Assembly (NCBI GenBank): GCA_029688995.1
Contig: JARULA010000002.1
Location: 62,001 to 126,000, forward strand
DNA from: Marinilabiliaceae bacterium ANBcel2
GTDB taxonomy: Bacteria > Bacteroidota > Bacteroidia > Bacteroidales > Marinilabiliaceae
DNA: 64,000 nt
Reading direction: 5' to 3'
Shown in pieces: positions 17,780-27,737 of the stretch. Made by a program: the position numbers and the translations under genes. The notes under the pieces were generated by a model. The model saw only the letters and a list, made by a program, of their open reading frames with translations, was not told the origin of the DNA and did not search any database. The stretch's first letter is position 1, and every line of letters begins with the position of its first letter.

Positions 17780-19249
17780 ATGCCTATACTCAAAACTAAT
17801 CCTACCCGGGTAATTAAAATATTAATTAAGAGACAACTTGGCCCCTCGTCGATAAATAGTGAAGGGATTAATTACTGGAGAGAGAGAATATTTCACTATT
17901 TTGCAATATTAACAGTGGTTTTAGGCACAATAGCTTATATATGTCTGGGAGGACACTTTTTTATTGCCGATAAATTTCTCTTATTTGCAATCATATCTCT
18001 TCATTTTATTATAACACTCCCAACACTACTCTTACAACAAATAGATTTTAAATATAAAACAGGGTGGATTCTCTTCACACTATTTTCGGCAGGCACAGCT
18101 CTTCTTTTTAATCCGGTAACTTTAGCTCCTGCATTAATTTTACTCTTTTGCAGCACAATTCTTGCTATAACGTTATCGGGTGCAACAACAGGCGGAGTCT
18201 ATGTTATTCTAAATATTACAGCATTAATATCTGCAGGCATATATCTATATAGCAATATTTTTAAGGAAGCTGTTTCTCCTCACCTTTCATTACAAACATA
18301 TATAAATATTTCACTACTCTTTTTTATTCTAAATATATTAGCGCTAACAACCTTAATTTCACTTATAAATGGATTAACCTTTAGCGTAAAGAAAGGGATG
18401 CGATATCAAAAAATTTTAAGAAAAGAACAAGAGCATCTCTTAATTGCAAGAAAAAAAGCAGAAGAGTCGGACAGGTTAAAAACATCATTTTTGGCAAATA
18501 TGTCACATGAGATAAGAACTCCTATGAATGCTATTATAGGATTTTCAAACCTCATATCCAATAAAAATATATCAGAAGATGAAAAAAAGAGTTTTATCTC
18601 ACTTATAAAAACAAATGCTAATAGCCTAATGTCTCTGGTAGAAGATATACTGGATATATCAAAAATGGAGAGTGGGCAGTTTGAAATAAATTATAAGCCC
18701 TCACATCTTCATAAAGCCCTGGATGAGCTTTATGACTATTTTTACCAAAAAATTGAAACAACAAAGCAAAATAATATCAATCTCTATCTAAAAAGAGGAA
18801 TCTCCAATGAAAATCTTCATCTTTTAACAGATATAGAAAGCCTTAAAAAAATATTATTCAACCTCATCGATAACTCAATAAAGTTTACATATGAGGGATA
18901 TATTGAGTTTGGATACATTCAAAAAAGAGAGGATATTATAGAATTTTATGTAAAAGATACAGGAATAGGCATACCTAAAGATAGTGAAGAGCATATTTTC
19001 GAACGTTTTTACAAATGCAGCAATAACGAAAGCAAGCTATATGAGGGAATAGGAATAGGCTTAACAATTGCACGTAACCTGGTAGAATATCTTGGTGGAA
19101 AAATATCAGTAGAGAAAGCTTCTACTAAAGGAACAACATTTAAATTCACTATTCCTTTTCATCAGGTAGCAATAAAACAAACGGCATACACACCTTCTAT
19201 TGATGTAAATGTCTCTCAAAGAATTTATCACAAAGTATATACCTACTAA
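17780..19249 (+). CDS. Orphan multi-pass membrane histidine kinase
   Basis: This is a 489-residue kinase whose N-terminal ~200 residues form about five to six membrane helices without a recognisable soluble sensor. A short coiled coil (about 207-232) leads to a dimerisation/phosphoacceptor domain with M-S-H243-E-I-R-T-P-M-N-A-I-I-G, followed by the ATPase domain (N box N-L-I-D-N-S-I-K-F, G1 D-T-G-I-G-I, F box E-R-F-Y-K, G2 G-I-G-I-G-L). This H box resembles hybrid kinases, but no receiver domain is attached and no regulator follows. It is divergent from the OmpR-type pair. The cognate regulator is unknown. A role as phosphate donor for the neighbouring regulator is possible but unproven. Confidence 0.88.
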   Translation: MPILKTNPTRVIKILIKRQLGPSSINSEGINYWRERIFHYFAILTVVLGTIAYICLGGHFFIADKFLLFAIISLHFIITLPTLLLQQIDFKYKTGWILFTLFSAGTALLFNPVTLAPALILLFCSTILAITLSGATTGGVYVILNITALISAGIYLYSNIFKEAVSPHLSLQTYINISLLFFILNILALTTLISLINGLTFSVKKGMRYQKILRKEQEHLLIARKKAEESDRLKTSFLANMSHEIRTPMNAIIGFSNLISNKNISEDEKKSFISLIKTNANSLMSLVEDILDISKMESGQFEINYKPSHLHKALDELYDYFYQKIETTKQNNINLYLKRGISNENLHLLTDIESLKKILFNLIDNSIKFTYEGYIEFGYIQKREDIIEFYVKDTGIGIPKDSEEHIFERFYKCSNNESKLYEGIGIGLTIARNLVEYLGGKISVEKASTKGTTFKFTIPFHQVAIKQTAYTPSIDVNVSQRIYHKVYTY

Positions 19250-19253
19250 ATAA

Positions 19254-19294
19254 AAATTGGGGCAGGCAGAATAGATCTGTTTGCCCCAATTTTT
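19254..19294. terminator. Bidirectional terminator between the orphan kinase and carB
   Basis: AAAATTGGGGCA and TGCCCCAATTTT form a strong stem with an inner extension (GGCAGA/TCTG), flanked by A and T runs on both sides. It ends both convergent genes. Confidence 0.9.
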
Positions 19295-19315
19295 AAATAT
19301 GAAATTGTATAGTTA

Positions 19316-22300
19316 CTAAAACCACTTTATCTCTTTATGATAATCCTGAAGACTTTTAACACTATAATTGGCTTGACGTCTCTCTTTAATACCTGAAGTA
19401 GCAGCTAAAGCTGCTGCTGTGGTAGTAATATAGAGAACATTGTGACGAATAGCACTTTTACGGATGTATGAGTCATCAAAAGAGCTCTGCTTTCCCGCAG
19501 GAGTGTTTATAACAAGATTAATATCTCCATTTTTCAAAAGGTCAACAATATTGGGGCGACCTTCATGAACCTTCATTACCTCTCGAGAGGCAATCCCTTT
19601 CTCACTAAGAAACTTTCTGGTTCCTTTTGTAGCAATAATACCAAAACCCATCTCTTTAAAGCGGGAAGCTATCTCAACAATCTCATCCTTATTTCTGTCG
19701 GCAATTGTTATTAAGACATTTCCTTCAACAGGAAGATTTAACTTTGTTGCCTCCTGAGATTTAAAAAATGCCATTCCAAAAGTATCAGCCATTCCTAAAA
19801 CCTCACCTGTTGAGAGCATCTCAGGACCAAGTACAGGGTCAACATCGGGAAACATATTAAATGGAAAAACAGCCTCTTTGACTCCAAAATGTGAAAATTG
19901 TGGTTTTTTTAGATTAAAATCGAACAATTTTTTACCCAGCATTAGCTGTGTTGCAATTTTAGCCATTGGAATATTACAGATTTTAGAAACCAAAGGCACT
20001 GTGCGCGAAGCTCTTGGGTTAGCCTCCAAAATGTACACTTCGCCCTCGAAAATTGCATACTGAATATTCATCAATCCTACAACTTTCATTTCCATTGCAA
20101 TACGACGGGTATAGTCTTCAATAGTTTTAATCTGCTCATCAGAGATCTTAACAGGCGGAATAACACAAGCAGAATCTCCGGAATGCACTCCCGCATATTC
20201 AATATGCTGCATAACAGCAGGTACGAATGCATCGGTACCATCAGCTATCGCATCTGCTTCGGCTTCAATTGCATCATTTAAAAACTTATCGATTAAAAGA
20301 GGTCGATCGGGAGAAACTTCTACAGAAGCTGCTTTAACATATTGACGTAACATCTCTTCATCAGATACTATCTTCATTCCTCTCCCGCCTAAAACATAAG
20401 AAGGTCGAACCATCAAAGGATACCCTATGCGGGATGCAATTTTAACGGCCTCCTCTTCAGTAAAAGCCATGCCGGCAGGAGGCATAGGAATATTAAGCTT
20501 CTCCATGATCATACGAAATTGATCGCGATCTTCAGCCATATCAATTGTTTCAGGAGAAGTACCAATAATTTTAACTCCATTCTCCTCCAGCTCTCGTGCA
20601 ATATTTAAAGGTGTTTGTCCTCCAAACTGACAAATAACTCCATCAGGCTTCTCTTTATTATATATACTAAGAACATCCTCTACTGTTAATGGCTCAAAAT
20701 AGAGTTTGCCGGCAGTATCATAATCAGTAGAAACAGTTTCGGGGTTACAATTAACCATTATAGACTCTGCACCCGATTCCCTTATAGAAAAAGCTGCATG
20801 CACACAGCAGTAGTCAAACTCTATACCCTGTCCTATACGATTTGGACCGCCGCCCAACACCATAATTTTTTTAGAGTTATCAACATCATCTGCTACATCT
20901 TCTCCATCTGCTCCATTATAAGTTGAGTAATAATATGCAGCATCTTCAACTCCACTTACAGGAACAGGTTCCCACGACTCTTCAATTTTAAGTTTCACCC
21001 GACGCTCTCGTACCTCCTTCTCTGGAGTATCAAATATTTTTGAAAGGTACTTATCGGCAAAGCCACTCTTTTTAGCCTCTAAAAAGAGTGAATCGGGTAA
21101 CTCTGAAAAACTATACTTTAATATTTTCTCTTCAAAATCGACAAGCTCTTTCATCTGTTCAAGAAACCATGCCTTAATAGAGGTTCTATCATGAATCATC
21201 TCTACAGTTGCGCCCTTTCTAAATGCCTCATAAATTACATATTGACGCTCACTGGAAGTGACATTAAGAGTTTGCATCAACTCATCTAAAGACAATGCAT
21301 TATAATTACGGGCAAAACCTAATCCGTAACGTCCTGTTTCAAGTGAGCGAATAGCTTTTTGAAACGCCTCCTTATAGTTACGTCCTATACTCATCACCTC
21401 TCCAACAGCCTGCATCTGAGTCCCAAGCTTATCCTGCAATCCGTCAAACTTTTCAAACGCCCACTTAGCAAATTTAACAACTACATAATCACCTCCTGGA
21501 GTATATTTATCAAGTGTGCCTTCTCGCCAGTAGGGAAGCTCATCAAGTGTTATACCACATGCAAGCATAGCAGAGATAAGTGCAATAGGAAACCCGGTAG
21601 CCTTAGATGCTAAAGCCGAAGATCTTGATGTGCGTGGATTTATCTCAATAACAACAACCCTGCCGGTTTTAGGATCATGCGCAAATTGAACATTTGTACC
21701 TCCAATAACACCTACATCCTCAACAATTCGATATGCATAATCCTGCAACTTTTTTTGAACCTCTTCTGTTATAGTAAGCATAGGAGCAGTACAGAAAGAG
21801 TCTCCTGTATGCACACCAACAGGATCAACATTTTCTATAAAACATACGGTAATCATTTTACCGCTTATATCTCTTACTACCTCAAGCTCCAACTCTTCCC
21901 ATCCAAGCACCGATTCTTCAATCAAAATTTGATCTATCATACTGGCTGCAATACCTCGTGCAGCAACAGTTCGAAGCTCCTCAACATTATATACCAGTCC
22001 GCCACCAGTACCTCCCATTGTGTAAGCAGGGCGAATAACAACTGGATATCCCAAATCCTCAGCCACTTTTTCTGCAGCTTCAATTGTAGTTACGGCAGTA
22101 CTGCGAGCCATTTCAATATTTAAAGAGGCCATCGACTTTTTAAACTCCGTACGATCTTCTCCCTTTTCAATAGCTTGTAAATTTACCCCTATTACTTCAA
22201 CGTCATATTTACTAAGTATTCCTTTTTTAGATAGATCAAGAGATAAGTTAAGTGCAGTTTGTCCTCCCAGGTTAGGAAGTAACGCATCGGGACGCTCTTT

Positions 22301-22537
22301 TTTAATTATTTCAGTAACAGCATACTCATTAAGTGGCTCAATGTACGTAAAATCAGCCATCTCAGGATCGGTCATAATAGTGGCAGGATTTGAATTGACC
22401 AGTACTATTTCATATCCAAGAGAACGTAAGGCTTTACAAGCTTGCGTACCAGAGTAATCAAATTCACAGGCCTGACCAATTACTATTGGTCCCGATCCTA
22501 TGATCAAAATTTTTTTAATATCGTCCCGTTTTGGCAT
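19316..22537 (-). CDS. carB: Carbamoyl-phosphate synthase large subunit
   Basis: CarB makes carbamoyl phosphate from bicarbonate, ammonia (channelled from CarA) and two ATP, feeding pyrimidine and arginine synthesis. The 1073-residue length is standard. Two homologous ATP-grasp halves are seen: the first with G-G-T-G-G-G-L-V and E-I-N-P-R-T-S-R, the second with G-G-R-G-M-K-I-V and E-A-N-P-R-A-S-R. The C-terminal MGS-like allosteric domain follows (about 935-1073, containing N-T-P-A-G-K). The small subunit gene is not next to it, so carA must lie elsewhere. The upstream gap shows no full promoter match. Confidence 0.97.
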   Translation of the reverse strand: MPKRDDIKKILIIGSGPIVIGQACEFDYSGTQACKALRSLGYEIVLVNSNPATIMTDPEMADFTYIEPLNEYAVTEIIKKERPDALLPNLGGQTALNLSLDLSKKGILSKYDVEVIGVNLQAIEKGEDRTEFKKSMASLNIEMARSTAVTTIEAAEKVAEDLGYPVVIRPAYTMGGTGGGLVYNVEELRTVAARGIAASMIDQILIEESVLGWEELELEVVRDISGKMITVCFIENVDPVGVHTGDSFCTAPMLTITEEVQKKLQDYAYRIVEDVGVIGGTNVQFAHDPKTGRVVVIEINPRTSRSSALASKATGFPIALISAMLACGITLDELPYWREGTLDKYTPGGDYVVVKFAKWAFEKFDGLQDKLGTQMQAVGEVMSIGRNYKEAFQKAIRSLETGRYGLGFARNYNALSLDELMQTLNVTSSERQYVIYEAFRKGATVEMIHDRTSIKAWFLEQMKELVDFEEKILKYSFSELPDSLFLEAKKSGFADKYLSKIFDTPEKEVRERRVKLKIEESWEPVPVSGVEDAAYYYSTYNGADGEDVADDVDNSKKIMVLGGGPNRIGQGIEFDYCCVHAAFSIRESGAESIMVNCNPETVSTDYDTAGKLYFEPLTVEDVLSIYNKEKPDGVICQFGGQTPLNIARELEENGVKIIGTSPETIDMAEDRDQFRMIMEKLNIPMPPAGMAFTEEEAVKIASRIGYPLMVRPSYVLGGRGMKIVSDEEMLRQYVKAASVEVSPDRPLLIDKFLNDAIEAEADAIADGTDAFVPAVMQHIEYAGVHSGDSACVIPPVKISDEQIKTIEDYTRRIAMEMKVVGLMNIQYAIFEGEVYILEANPRASRTVPLVSKICNIPMAKIATQLMLGKKLFDFNLKKPQFSHFGVKEAVFPFNMFPDVDPVLGPEMLSTGEVLGMADTFGMAFFKSQEATKLNLPVEGNVLITIADRNKDEIVEIASRFKEMGFGIIATKGTRKFLSEKGIASREVMKVHEGRPNIVDLLKNGDINLVINTPAGKQSSFDDSYIRKSAIRHNVLYITTTAAALAATSGIKERRQANYSVKSLQDYHKEIKWF

Positions 22538-22650
22538 AAATAAGTCTCTTTTTTCTGATTATCAGATATTAATTTGTAAATAAATTGGCTCAAAAACGGA
22601 TACAATATTACAAAAAATTAAGCAAAAATTTGGTGTTATAACATAGGTTA

Positions 22651-23988
22651 TTACAAAGTAAGGGGCTTTCCCTGATAAAAATCAAGAATCTTAACTCTTA
22701 AAATGTAAGAGTACTTGGCCTGTATATACTCCGATTCAGCATTCATATACTCGGTTTGAGCTACACTGTAATCAACCGGATTTACCATACCAACCTCAAA
22801 CTTTTGACGAGTATAACGAAAAGACTCTTCATAAGATTCTACTGCAGTTTTTCCTGCCTGATACTGGCGATATGCAGCTTTTGCATCGGCATAGGCTTGT
22901 TGAATCTCTTTATTTAAGTTCTGTTTTTCTGTTTTAAGCTGATATTGAGACATTTTAACATTCAAGCGAGCATTATCAATATTTGTACGAACATTAAAGT
23001 TGTTAAAAATGGGAATATTCAAGCTCAATCCAAAGTAGCTTGAGGAGTTATCCTGAAGCATTTCGCTAAAACTTCTGTGTGCTCCGGAATATCTTGTTGC
23101 ACTTGTTCCCCAACCCATATTAAAGGAGAGCTGAGGATATCTATACCCTTTAGCTATATCAACATCAAGTTCTCTTCCCTCTAAACGGTACTTTGCCGCT
23201 TCAATATGAGGCATAGAGCTAACAGCCTGGTCAAAAACAGCCGATGCCTGTAATAAATCAGCAGCAGACATATCTAATTCCTGAGGAGTCTCAATGTCAA
23301 AATTACTGGTATCATCCAAATCAAGGGCATGAGCAAGATCAAGCAGAGATAGATCAAGATTATTTTCCAGTCTGGTAACATTTAAAACCTCACTTGCAGA
23401 TAATGATCGCATCTCCAGTAAATTCCCTCTTGGAACACTCCCCGACTCAACCAGCTTTTTAGTTCGTTCAACCTGTAACTCTACCACGTCTAATTGCCGG
23501 CGTGCAGCTTCAAGAAGCTCTTTATCAAACAATATTTGCATATAAAGAGATGCAATATTTAATGCTATATCATGGTGAGCCTGCTCAATATCTTTTAATG
23601 CAGCCTGCCAGTCAAGTTTTCTACGCTCAATACTATTTTGACGGGTAAAACCTTCAAAAATAGGAGTAGTTGAAGATACATTAACATCGGTAAAACGAGT
23701 GGTAATATCACGCAACTCATAAGAGGTGTCATCACGAACACGTCCAAAACGTGTGGTAAATCCAGTGCTGGCATTTAAATTAGGATACCTTTCAGCTTTT
23801 GATTGATTATATTGATTGTGAGCAGTTTGAGCATTAACCGACTGCTGCTTTATAACCAAATTATTTTCATGAGCATACTCTATACACCTCTCTAAAGACC
23901 ACACATTATCCTCGGGAACCTCCTGTGAATAGAGACTCGGTGCAAACAAGGCCATAAAAAACAAAATTGGAAAATTTAATAATTTCAT
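22651..23988 (-). CDS. TolC-family outer membrane channel of the MacAB-like exporter
   Basis: This 445-residue outer membrane factor has a signal peptide (residues 1-21, ending Y-S-Q) and two TolC helix repeats (for example W-S-L-E-R-C-I-E-Y-A-H-E-N-N-L near the start and F-E-V-G-M-V-N-P-V-D-Y-S-V-A-Q-T-E-Y near the end). It is the last gene in a same-strand set starting with the ABC ATPase; the 80-base gap before it is the longest in the set. It should provide the outer membrane exit for the ABC exporter. Confidence 0.88.
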   Translation of the reverse strand: MKLLNFPILFFMALFAPSLYSQEVPEDNVWSLERCIEYAHENNLVIKQQSVNAQTAHNQYNQSKAERYPNLNASTGFTTRFGRVRDDTSYELRDITTRFTDVNVSSTTPIFEGFTRQNSIERRKLDWQAALKDIEQAHHDIALNIASLYMQILFDKELLEAARRQLDVVELQVERTKKLVESGSVPRGNLLEMRSLSASEVLNVTRLENNLDLSLLDLAHALDLDDTSNFDIETPQELDMSAADLLQASAVFDQAVSSMPHIEAAKYRLEGRELDVDIAKGYRYPQLSFNMGWGTSATRYSGAHRSFSEMLQDNSSSYFGLSLNIPIFNNFNVRTNIDNARLNVKMSQYQLKTEKQNLNKEIQQAYADAKAAYRQYQAGKTAVESYEESFRYTRQKFEVGMVNPVDYSVAQTEYMNAESEYIQAKYSYILRVKILDFYQGKPLTL

Positions 23989-24068
23989 TGTAATCTGTTT
24001 TAGTAAAAAAATTCTGCTATAAATAAACTAACTACGATACAAATAAAAATGTTTATATAATTTATCTA

Positions 24069-25154
24069 TTACAAATATGGAACTTTAATCTCATCTTCAG
24101 GTAAAACACCTTCAACAATCTCAATATTTATACCATCAGATAAGCCAACTTTGATCTCTCTTCTTTCAAATTTTTCATCTTCCTTTTTTACCTCCACAAA
24201 GACCTTATCTCCTTCAAACTGTAAAACACGCTCTGGTATAGCTAATACATTGTCCCTGCGATCAAGAACAATATCAGCATTAGCACTATACCCGGCACGA
24301 ACAAATACCTGATCCTGTAATGTTACATCTGCCCTTATTTCAAACTGAATAGCTCCACTCTCTTCAACACCTTTTGGAGAAATATATTCAAGCCAGGCAT
24401 CAAATGGCTTTCCACCTTCCAGAGCACCTATTGTAAGTACAAGATGCATTCCCTCATGAATCCTTCCTACTTCGGTTTCATCAACCTGTCCTTCAAATAC
24501 CATTTCGGTCATATCTGCAATCACTGCAATGGTAGTTCCTGCGTTGTACGGACTGCTTCTAATAACCGAATTACCCTCACGCACAGGAACATCAAGAATC
24601 ATCCCATCAATTGTTGAACGTATAATTGTATTTGTTTGTGCTCCCATCTGTTTTGTGACTCCCTCTTGAATAAGGTGAAGATGATTCTCAGCTGTTTTTA
24701 AATCTTCCCGGGCCGATTTAAATCGTAACTCATCCCCTTCAAAATCTGATTGGGAGATTACATCGCTTTTAAAAAGCTCTTTACTTCTCTCATAATCTCT
24801 TTTAGCATTCTCAAATTCAAGTTGAGCCTTATTGAGTCTGTTTTCTGCAGCATTAACCTCTATCATCTCAGGAATAATTTGAATTCGGGCCATTGGCTCA
24901 CCCTCTTTAATACTATCTCCTGCATCTACATATATCTCACGAATGATACCATCCTCCTGAGGTTTTATCTCAATTTCTCTACGTGGAACTACAGAGCCTG
25001 TGGCTACTGTTTTATTAACAATATCTGTCTCAAAAGGAGTTTCTGTTTCAAATTGAACCAATTCAGTTTTGGATTGATTATAGAGATAGACAAAAAGCCA
25101 AACAACCAAAAACAAAACAAACAATATACCTAACAGTTTAAAAAAACGTTTCAT
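24069..25154 (-). CDS. MacA-like periplasmic adaptor (HlyD/RND membrane fusion family)
   Basis: This 361-residue adaptor has an N-terminal membrane helix (about residues 6-25). It then has a lipoyl half (I-K-P-Q-E-D-G-I-I-R-E-I-Y-V-D-A-G-D), a coiled-coil hairpin (about 108-170) and a second lipoyl half with D-G-M-I-L-D-V-P-V-R-E-G. The beta-barrel domain (Q-V-D-E-T-E-V-G-R-I-H-E-G) completes it. It links FtsX-type ABC permeases to a TolC channel. The gene lies 32 bases after the second permease. Confidence 0.88.
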   Translation of the reverse strand: MKRFFKLLGILFVLFLVVWLFVYLYNQSKTELVQFETETPFETDIVNKTVATGSVVPRREIEIKPQEDGIIREIYVDAGDSIKEGEPMARIQIIPEMIEVNAAENRLNKAQLEFENAKRDYERSKELFKSDVISQSDFEGDELRFKSAREDLKTAENHLHLIQEGVTKQMGAQTNTIIRSTIDGMILDVPVREGNSVIRSSPYNAGTTIAVIADMTEMVFEGQVDETEVGRIHEGMHLVLTIGALEGGKPFDAWLEYISPKGVEESGAIQFEIRADVTLQDQVFVRAGYSANADIVLDRRDNVLAIPERVLQFEGDKVFVEVKKEDEKFERREIKVGLSDGINIEIVEGVLPEDEIKVPYL

Positions 25155-25186
25155 CTTTTCAATATTTAAAATTTAACTAATAATAT

Positions 25187-26464
25187 TTATTCATGTCGTA
25201 TTGCATCAATAGGCTTTACACGTACTGCTTTACGTGCGGGAATAAACCCTGCAATTAACCCTGTTACCACAAGCATAACAAGAGCAGCAAGAGCAATTCC
25301 TAAACCAACCTGTGGATCTCTTATAAAAATAAACTCATCAGGCGGTCGCTGAGAATTAATATGAGTAATAAATAGATCTGCAAAATGTATAACTAATGTG
25401 CCAAAAGCTAATCCCAAAAAACCTGCAATTGTAGTTAAAAAAACAGATTCGGTAAGAATTTGTGATACAATAGTACGCGGACGAGCACCTATAGCTCGCT
25501 GAATTCCAATCTCTTTTGTACGCTCTCGCACCACCACCAACATAATATTACTAATACCAACAGCACCAGCTATAAGAGTCCCTATACCAACAATCCATAT
25601 CAAAACAGAGATACCAATAAACATGTAGTTCATAGATCTAACAAGCTCCTGAACATTAACATGCCCCATTGCATCATCATCGGGGGCAATAAAATTATTT
25701 CTTTTAATAAGTGACATTACCCTTTCTGTAACATCCCCTACATCATATCCATCTTTAACTGTAATGCCCATATAATGAACAGTGTTACCATAATTATAAA
25801 CACGCTGCATTGTAGAAAAAGGGATATAGATATTCTCGCTCTTATTACCATCCATCTGGATATTAGGATTAGTAGGCTTAAATACACCTATAACCTGATA
25901 ATATAACCCTCCGGCTTTAATATACTCTCCAATAGGATTCTCTCCCTCATCAAAAAGCACTTCATAAACTCGCTCGCCTATAATACAAACCTTGCGACGA
26001 TTGTTTATATCAATTTGATTTATAAAGCGTCCATATATCATCTCACTGGGATCAATTCTGTTATATTCAGGATAATCACCATTAATATTAAAAGTGCCAC
26101 TATTTGTTCCACGATGTACATTATGTCCCGAAGATGATCGCCATCCACGCAGACGAGGAGCTACAACATCTATTTCAGGAATTTGCTCCTTTATCATCTC
26201 AACATCTTCGTTGGTAAAGTTCCATCTTCGTCCCTGTTGAAAGCCTTTATAAGGTTTATTTGTAACATCTGTCCAGATAAAAGCACTGTTAGTTGCAAAA
26301 CTTCTCATGCCATGGGTGATTCCATTAACTAATCCATTACTGGAGCCAGACATAACTACCAACATTAAAATGCCCCAAAAAACCCCAAATGCAGTAAGAG
26401 CACTTCTTAGCTTATTCTGCTTAATTGCTATAAATATTTCCTGCCATCTATCTTTGTCAAACAC
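25187..26464 (-). CDS. ABC transporter permease, MacB/FtsX type (second copy)
   Basis: This 425-residue permease has one membrane helix near the N-terminus (about 20-45), a large periplasmic MacB-type domain (about 50-270) and three C-terminal helices, the last ending in the typical F-I-P-A-R-K-A-V-R-V-K-P-I-D-A-I-R. The cytoplasmic loop V-R-E-R-T-K-E-I-G-I-Q-R-A-I-G-A is the ATPase contact. Translation starts at a GTG (V-F-D-K-D-R-W-Q). It resembles the preceding permease throughout, indicating a duplication, so the transporter core is probably a heterodimer. Confidence 0.9.
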   Translation of the reverse strand: MFDKDRWQEIFIAIKQNKLRSALTAFGVFWGILMLVVMSGSSNGLVNGITHGMRSFATNSAFIWTDVTNKPYKGFQQGRRWNFTNEDVEMIKEQIPEIDVVAPRLRGWRSSSGHNVHRGTNSGTFNINGDYPEYNRIDPSEMIYGRFINQIDINNRRKVCIIGERVYEVLFDEGENPIGEYIKAGGLYYQVIGVFKPTNPNIQMDGNKSENIYIPFSTMQRVYNYGNTVHYMGITVKDGYDVGDVTERVMSLIKRNNFIAPDDDAMGHVNVQELVRSMNYMFIGISVLIWIVGIGTLIAGAVGISNIMLVVVRERTKEIGIQRAIGARPRTIVSQILTESVFLTTIAGFLGLAFGTLVIHFADLFITHINSQRPPDEFIFIRDPQVGLGIALAALVMLVVTGLIAGFIPARKAVRVKPIDAIRHE

Positions 26465-26489
26465 AATTATATCTTTTTAAAGTTGAAAA

Positions 26490-27737
26490 CTACTCATCGT
26501 GAAGAGCTTCTATCGGTTTTATGGCAGCTGCTTTTTTGGCAGGAATAAAACCTGCTATCAACCCTGATATTACAAGAACAAAAGTAGCAGTAACAGCCAC
26601 CTGAAAATCAGCAGAGGGATTATGAAAATAGCTGTTAATATCGGGATTGCCTGCTGCAATAGATTGCAAAATCATATTGGCAAAATGCAACACACCCATC
26701 CCTGCCAACAAACCAAAAAATCCGGATAGAGCTGTAATAAGAAGAGACTCTGACATTACCAGCTTAATAACGCTCCAGGGAGAGGCTCCAATAGACTTGC
26801 GTATTCCTATCTCTTTAGTACGCTCTTTTACCAAAATAATCATAATATTACTCACTCCAACAATACCAGCTATAATAGTCATAATACCAATTATCCAGAT
26901 AAATATTCTAATGCCGGTAAAAACCCCTAAAACCTGTCTAAAATTTTCAAGAGTATTCCATATAAAAATAGCTCCCTGGTCAGTTTGTGAAAATCTATGA
27001 CGACGTGCAAGCAGATGCCTAACCTCTTTTTCTATAGCTCTATTCTCTTCAAGGGATTCTGAAGCAGTTGTTATTGCAAAGTTTTGAATCCGGTTGCCCT
27101 GACCAAAAACTTTTTGACCAGTTGTTATAGGCATAAAAGATTTTCGTTCATCACGCTGCATTACATCTCGAAATACACCAACAACTTTATAAGGAATTCC
27201 ACCGACTTTAATATAAGCTCCTAAAGGCTCATCCCCATCAAAAAGAGTATCCACGATAGGTTGAGAGAGCACAATAACTTTACGACTCTCTTTAATATCA
27301 ATATCATTTATAAATCTGCCTTTAATAATATCCATTTTCTCTATACCAAAAAAAGCGGGCATTACGCAAGTTATTTGATAAACACCAAAATTATCTTTAT
27401 AGGTAAGAGGAGCACTGTCATACAAATAAACGCGGCCAGAGAGGTTACTAATACCGGAAATCTCATTTTTAATTGCGGTATAATCTTCATTGGTAAACTG
27501 AATTCTTCTCCCCTCTTTATATCCTTCATGTGATTGGGTGGTTTCACCGCTATTTACCCAGATAGAGTTTGTTGCAGATCCTCTAAAATTAAATCTCATT
27601 CCATTCTCCAGTCCCTTTCCACTACCAAGAAGAATTAAAAGCATAAAAATTCCCCAGGCAACACTAAACCCAGTCATTATAGCCCTAAGTTTGTTCTGCT
27701 TTAAAACAGAAAATATTTCGGAGAGACTATCAAACAT
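26490..27737 (-). CDS. ABC transporter permease, MacB/FtsX type (first copy)
   Basis: This 415-residue permease has the same layout as its downstream partner: an N-terminal helix, a periplasmic MacB_PCD-like domain and three C-terminal helices closing with F-I-P-A-K-K-A-A-A-I-K-P-I-E-A-L-H. The contact loop reads V-K-E-R-T-K-E-I-G-I-R-K-S-I-G-A. Its start overlaps the end of the ATPase gene by 8 bases, pointing to translational coupling. The ATPase domain that is fused in E. coli MacB is a separate protein here. Confidence 0.9.
   Translation of the reverse strand: MFDSLSEIFSVLKQNKLRAIMTGFSVAWGIFMLLILLGSGKGLENGMRFNFRGSATNSIWVNSGETTQSHEGYKEGRRIQFTNEDYTAIKNEISGISNLSGRVYLYDSAPLTYKDNFGVYQITCVMPAFFGIEKMDIIKGRFINDIDIKESRKVIVLSQPIVDTLFDGDEPLGAYIKVGGIPYKVVGVFRDVMQRDERKSFMPITTGQKVFGQGNRIQNFAITTASESLEENRAIEKEVRHLLARRHRFSQTDQGAIFIWNTLENFRQVLGVFTGIRIFIWIIGIMTIIAGIVGVSNIMIILVKERTKEIGIRKSIGASPWSVIKLVMSESLLITALSGFFGLLAGMGVLHFANMILQSIAAGNPDINSYFHNPSADFQVAVTATFVLVISGLIAGFIPAKKAAAIKPIEALHDE

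Noticed and set aside
21359-22123. Plus-strand open frames of 84 and 148 codons opposite carB
   Set aside because: Composition is Asn/Ser/Cys/His-rich as expected for antisense of a conserved gene, with no motif or start context.
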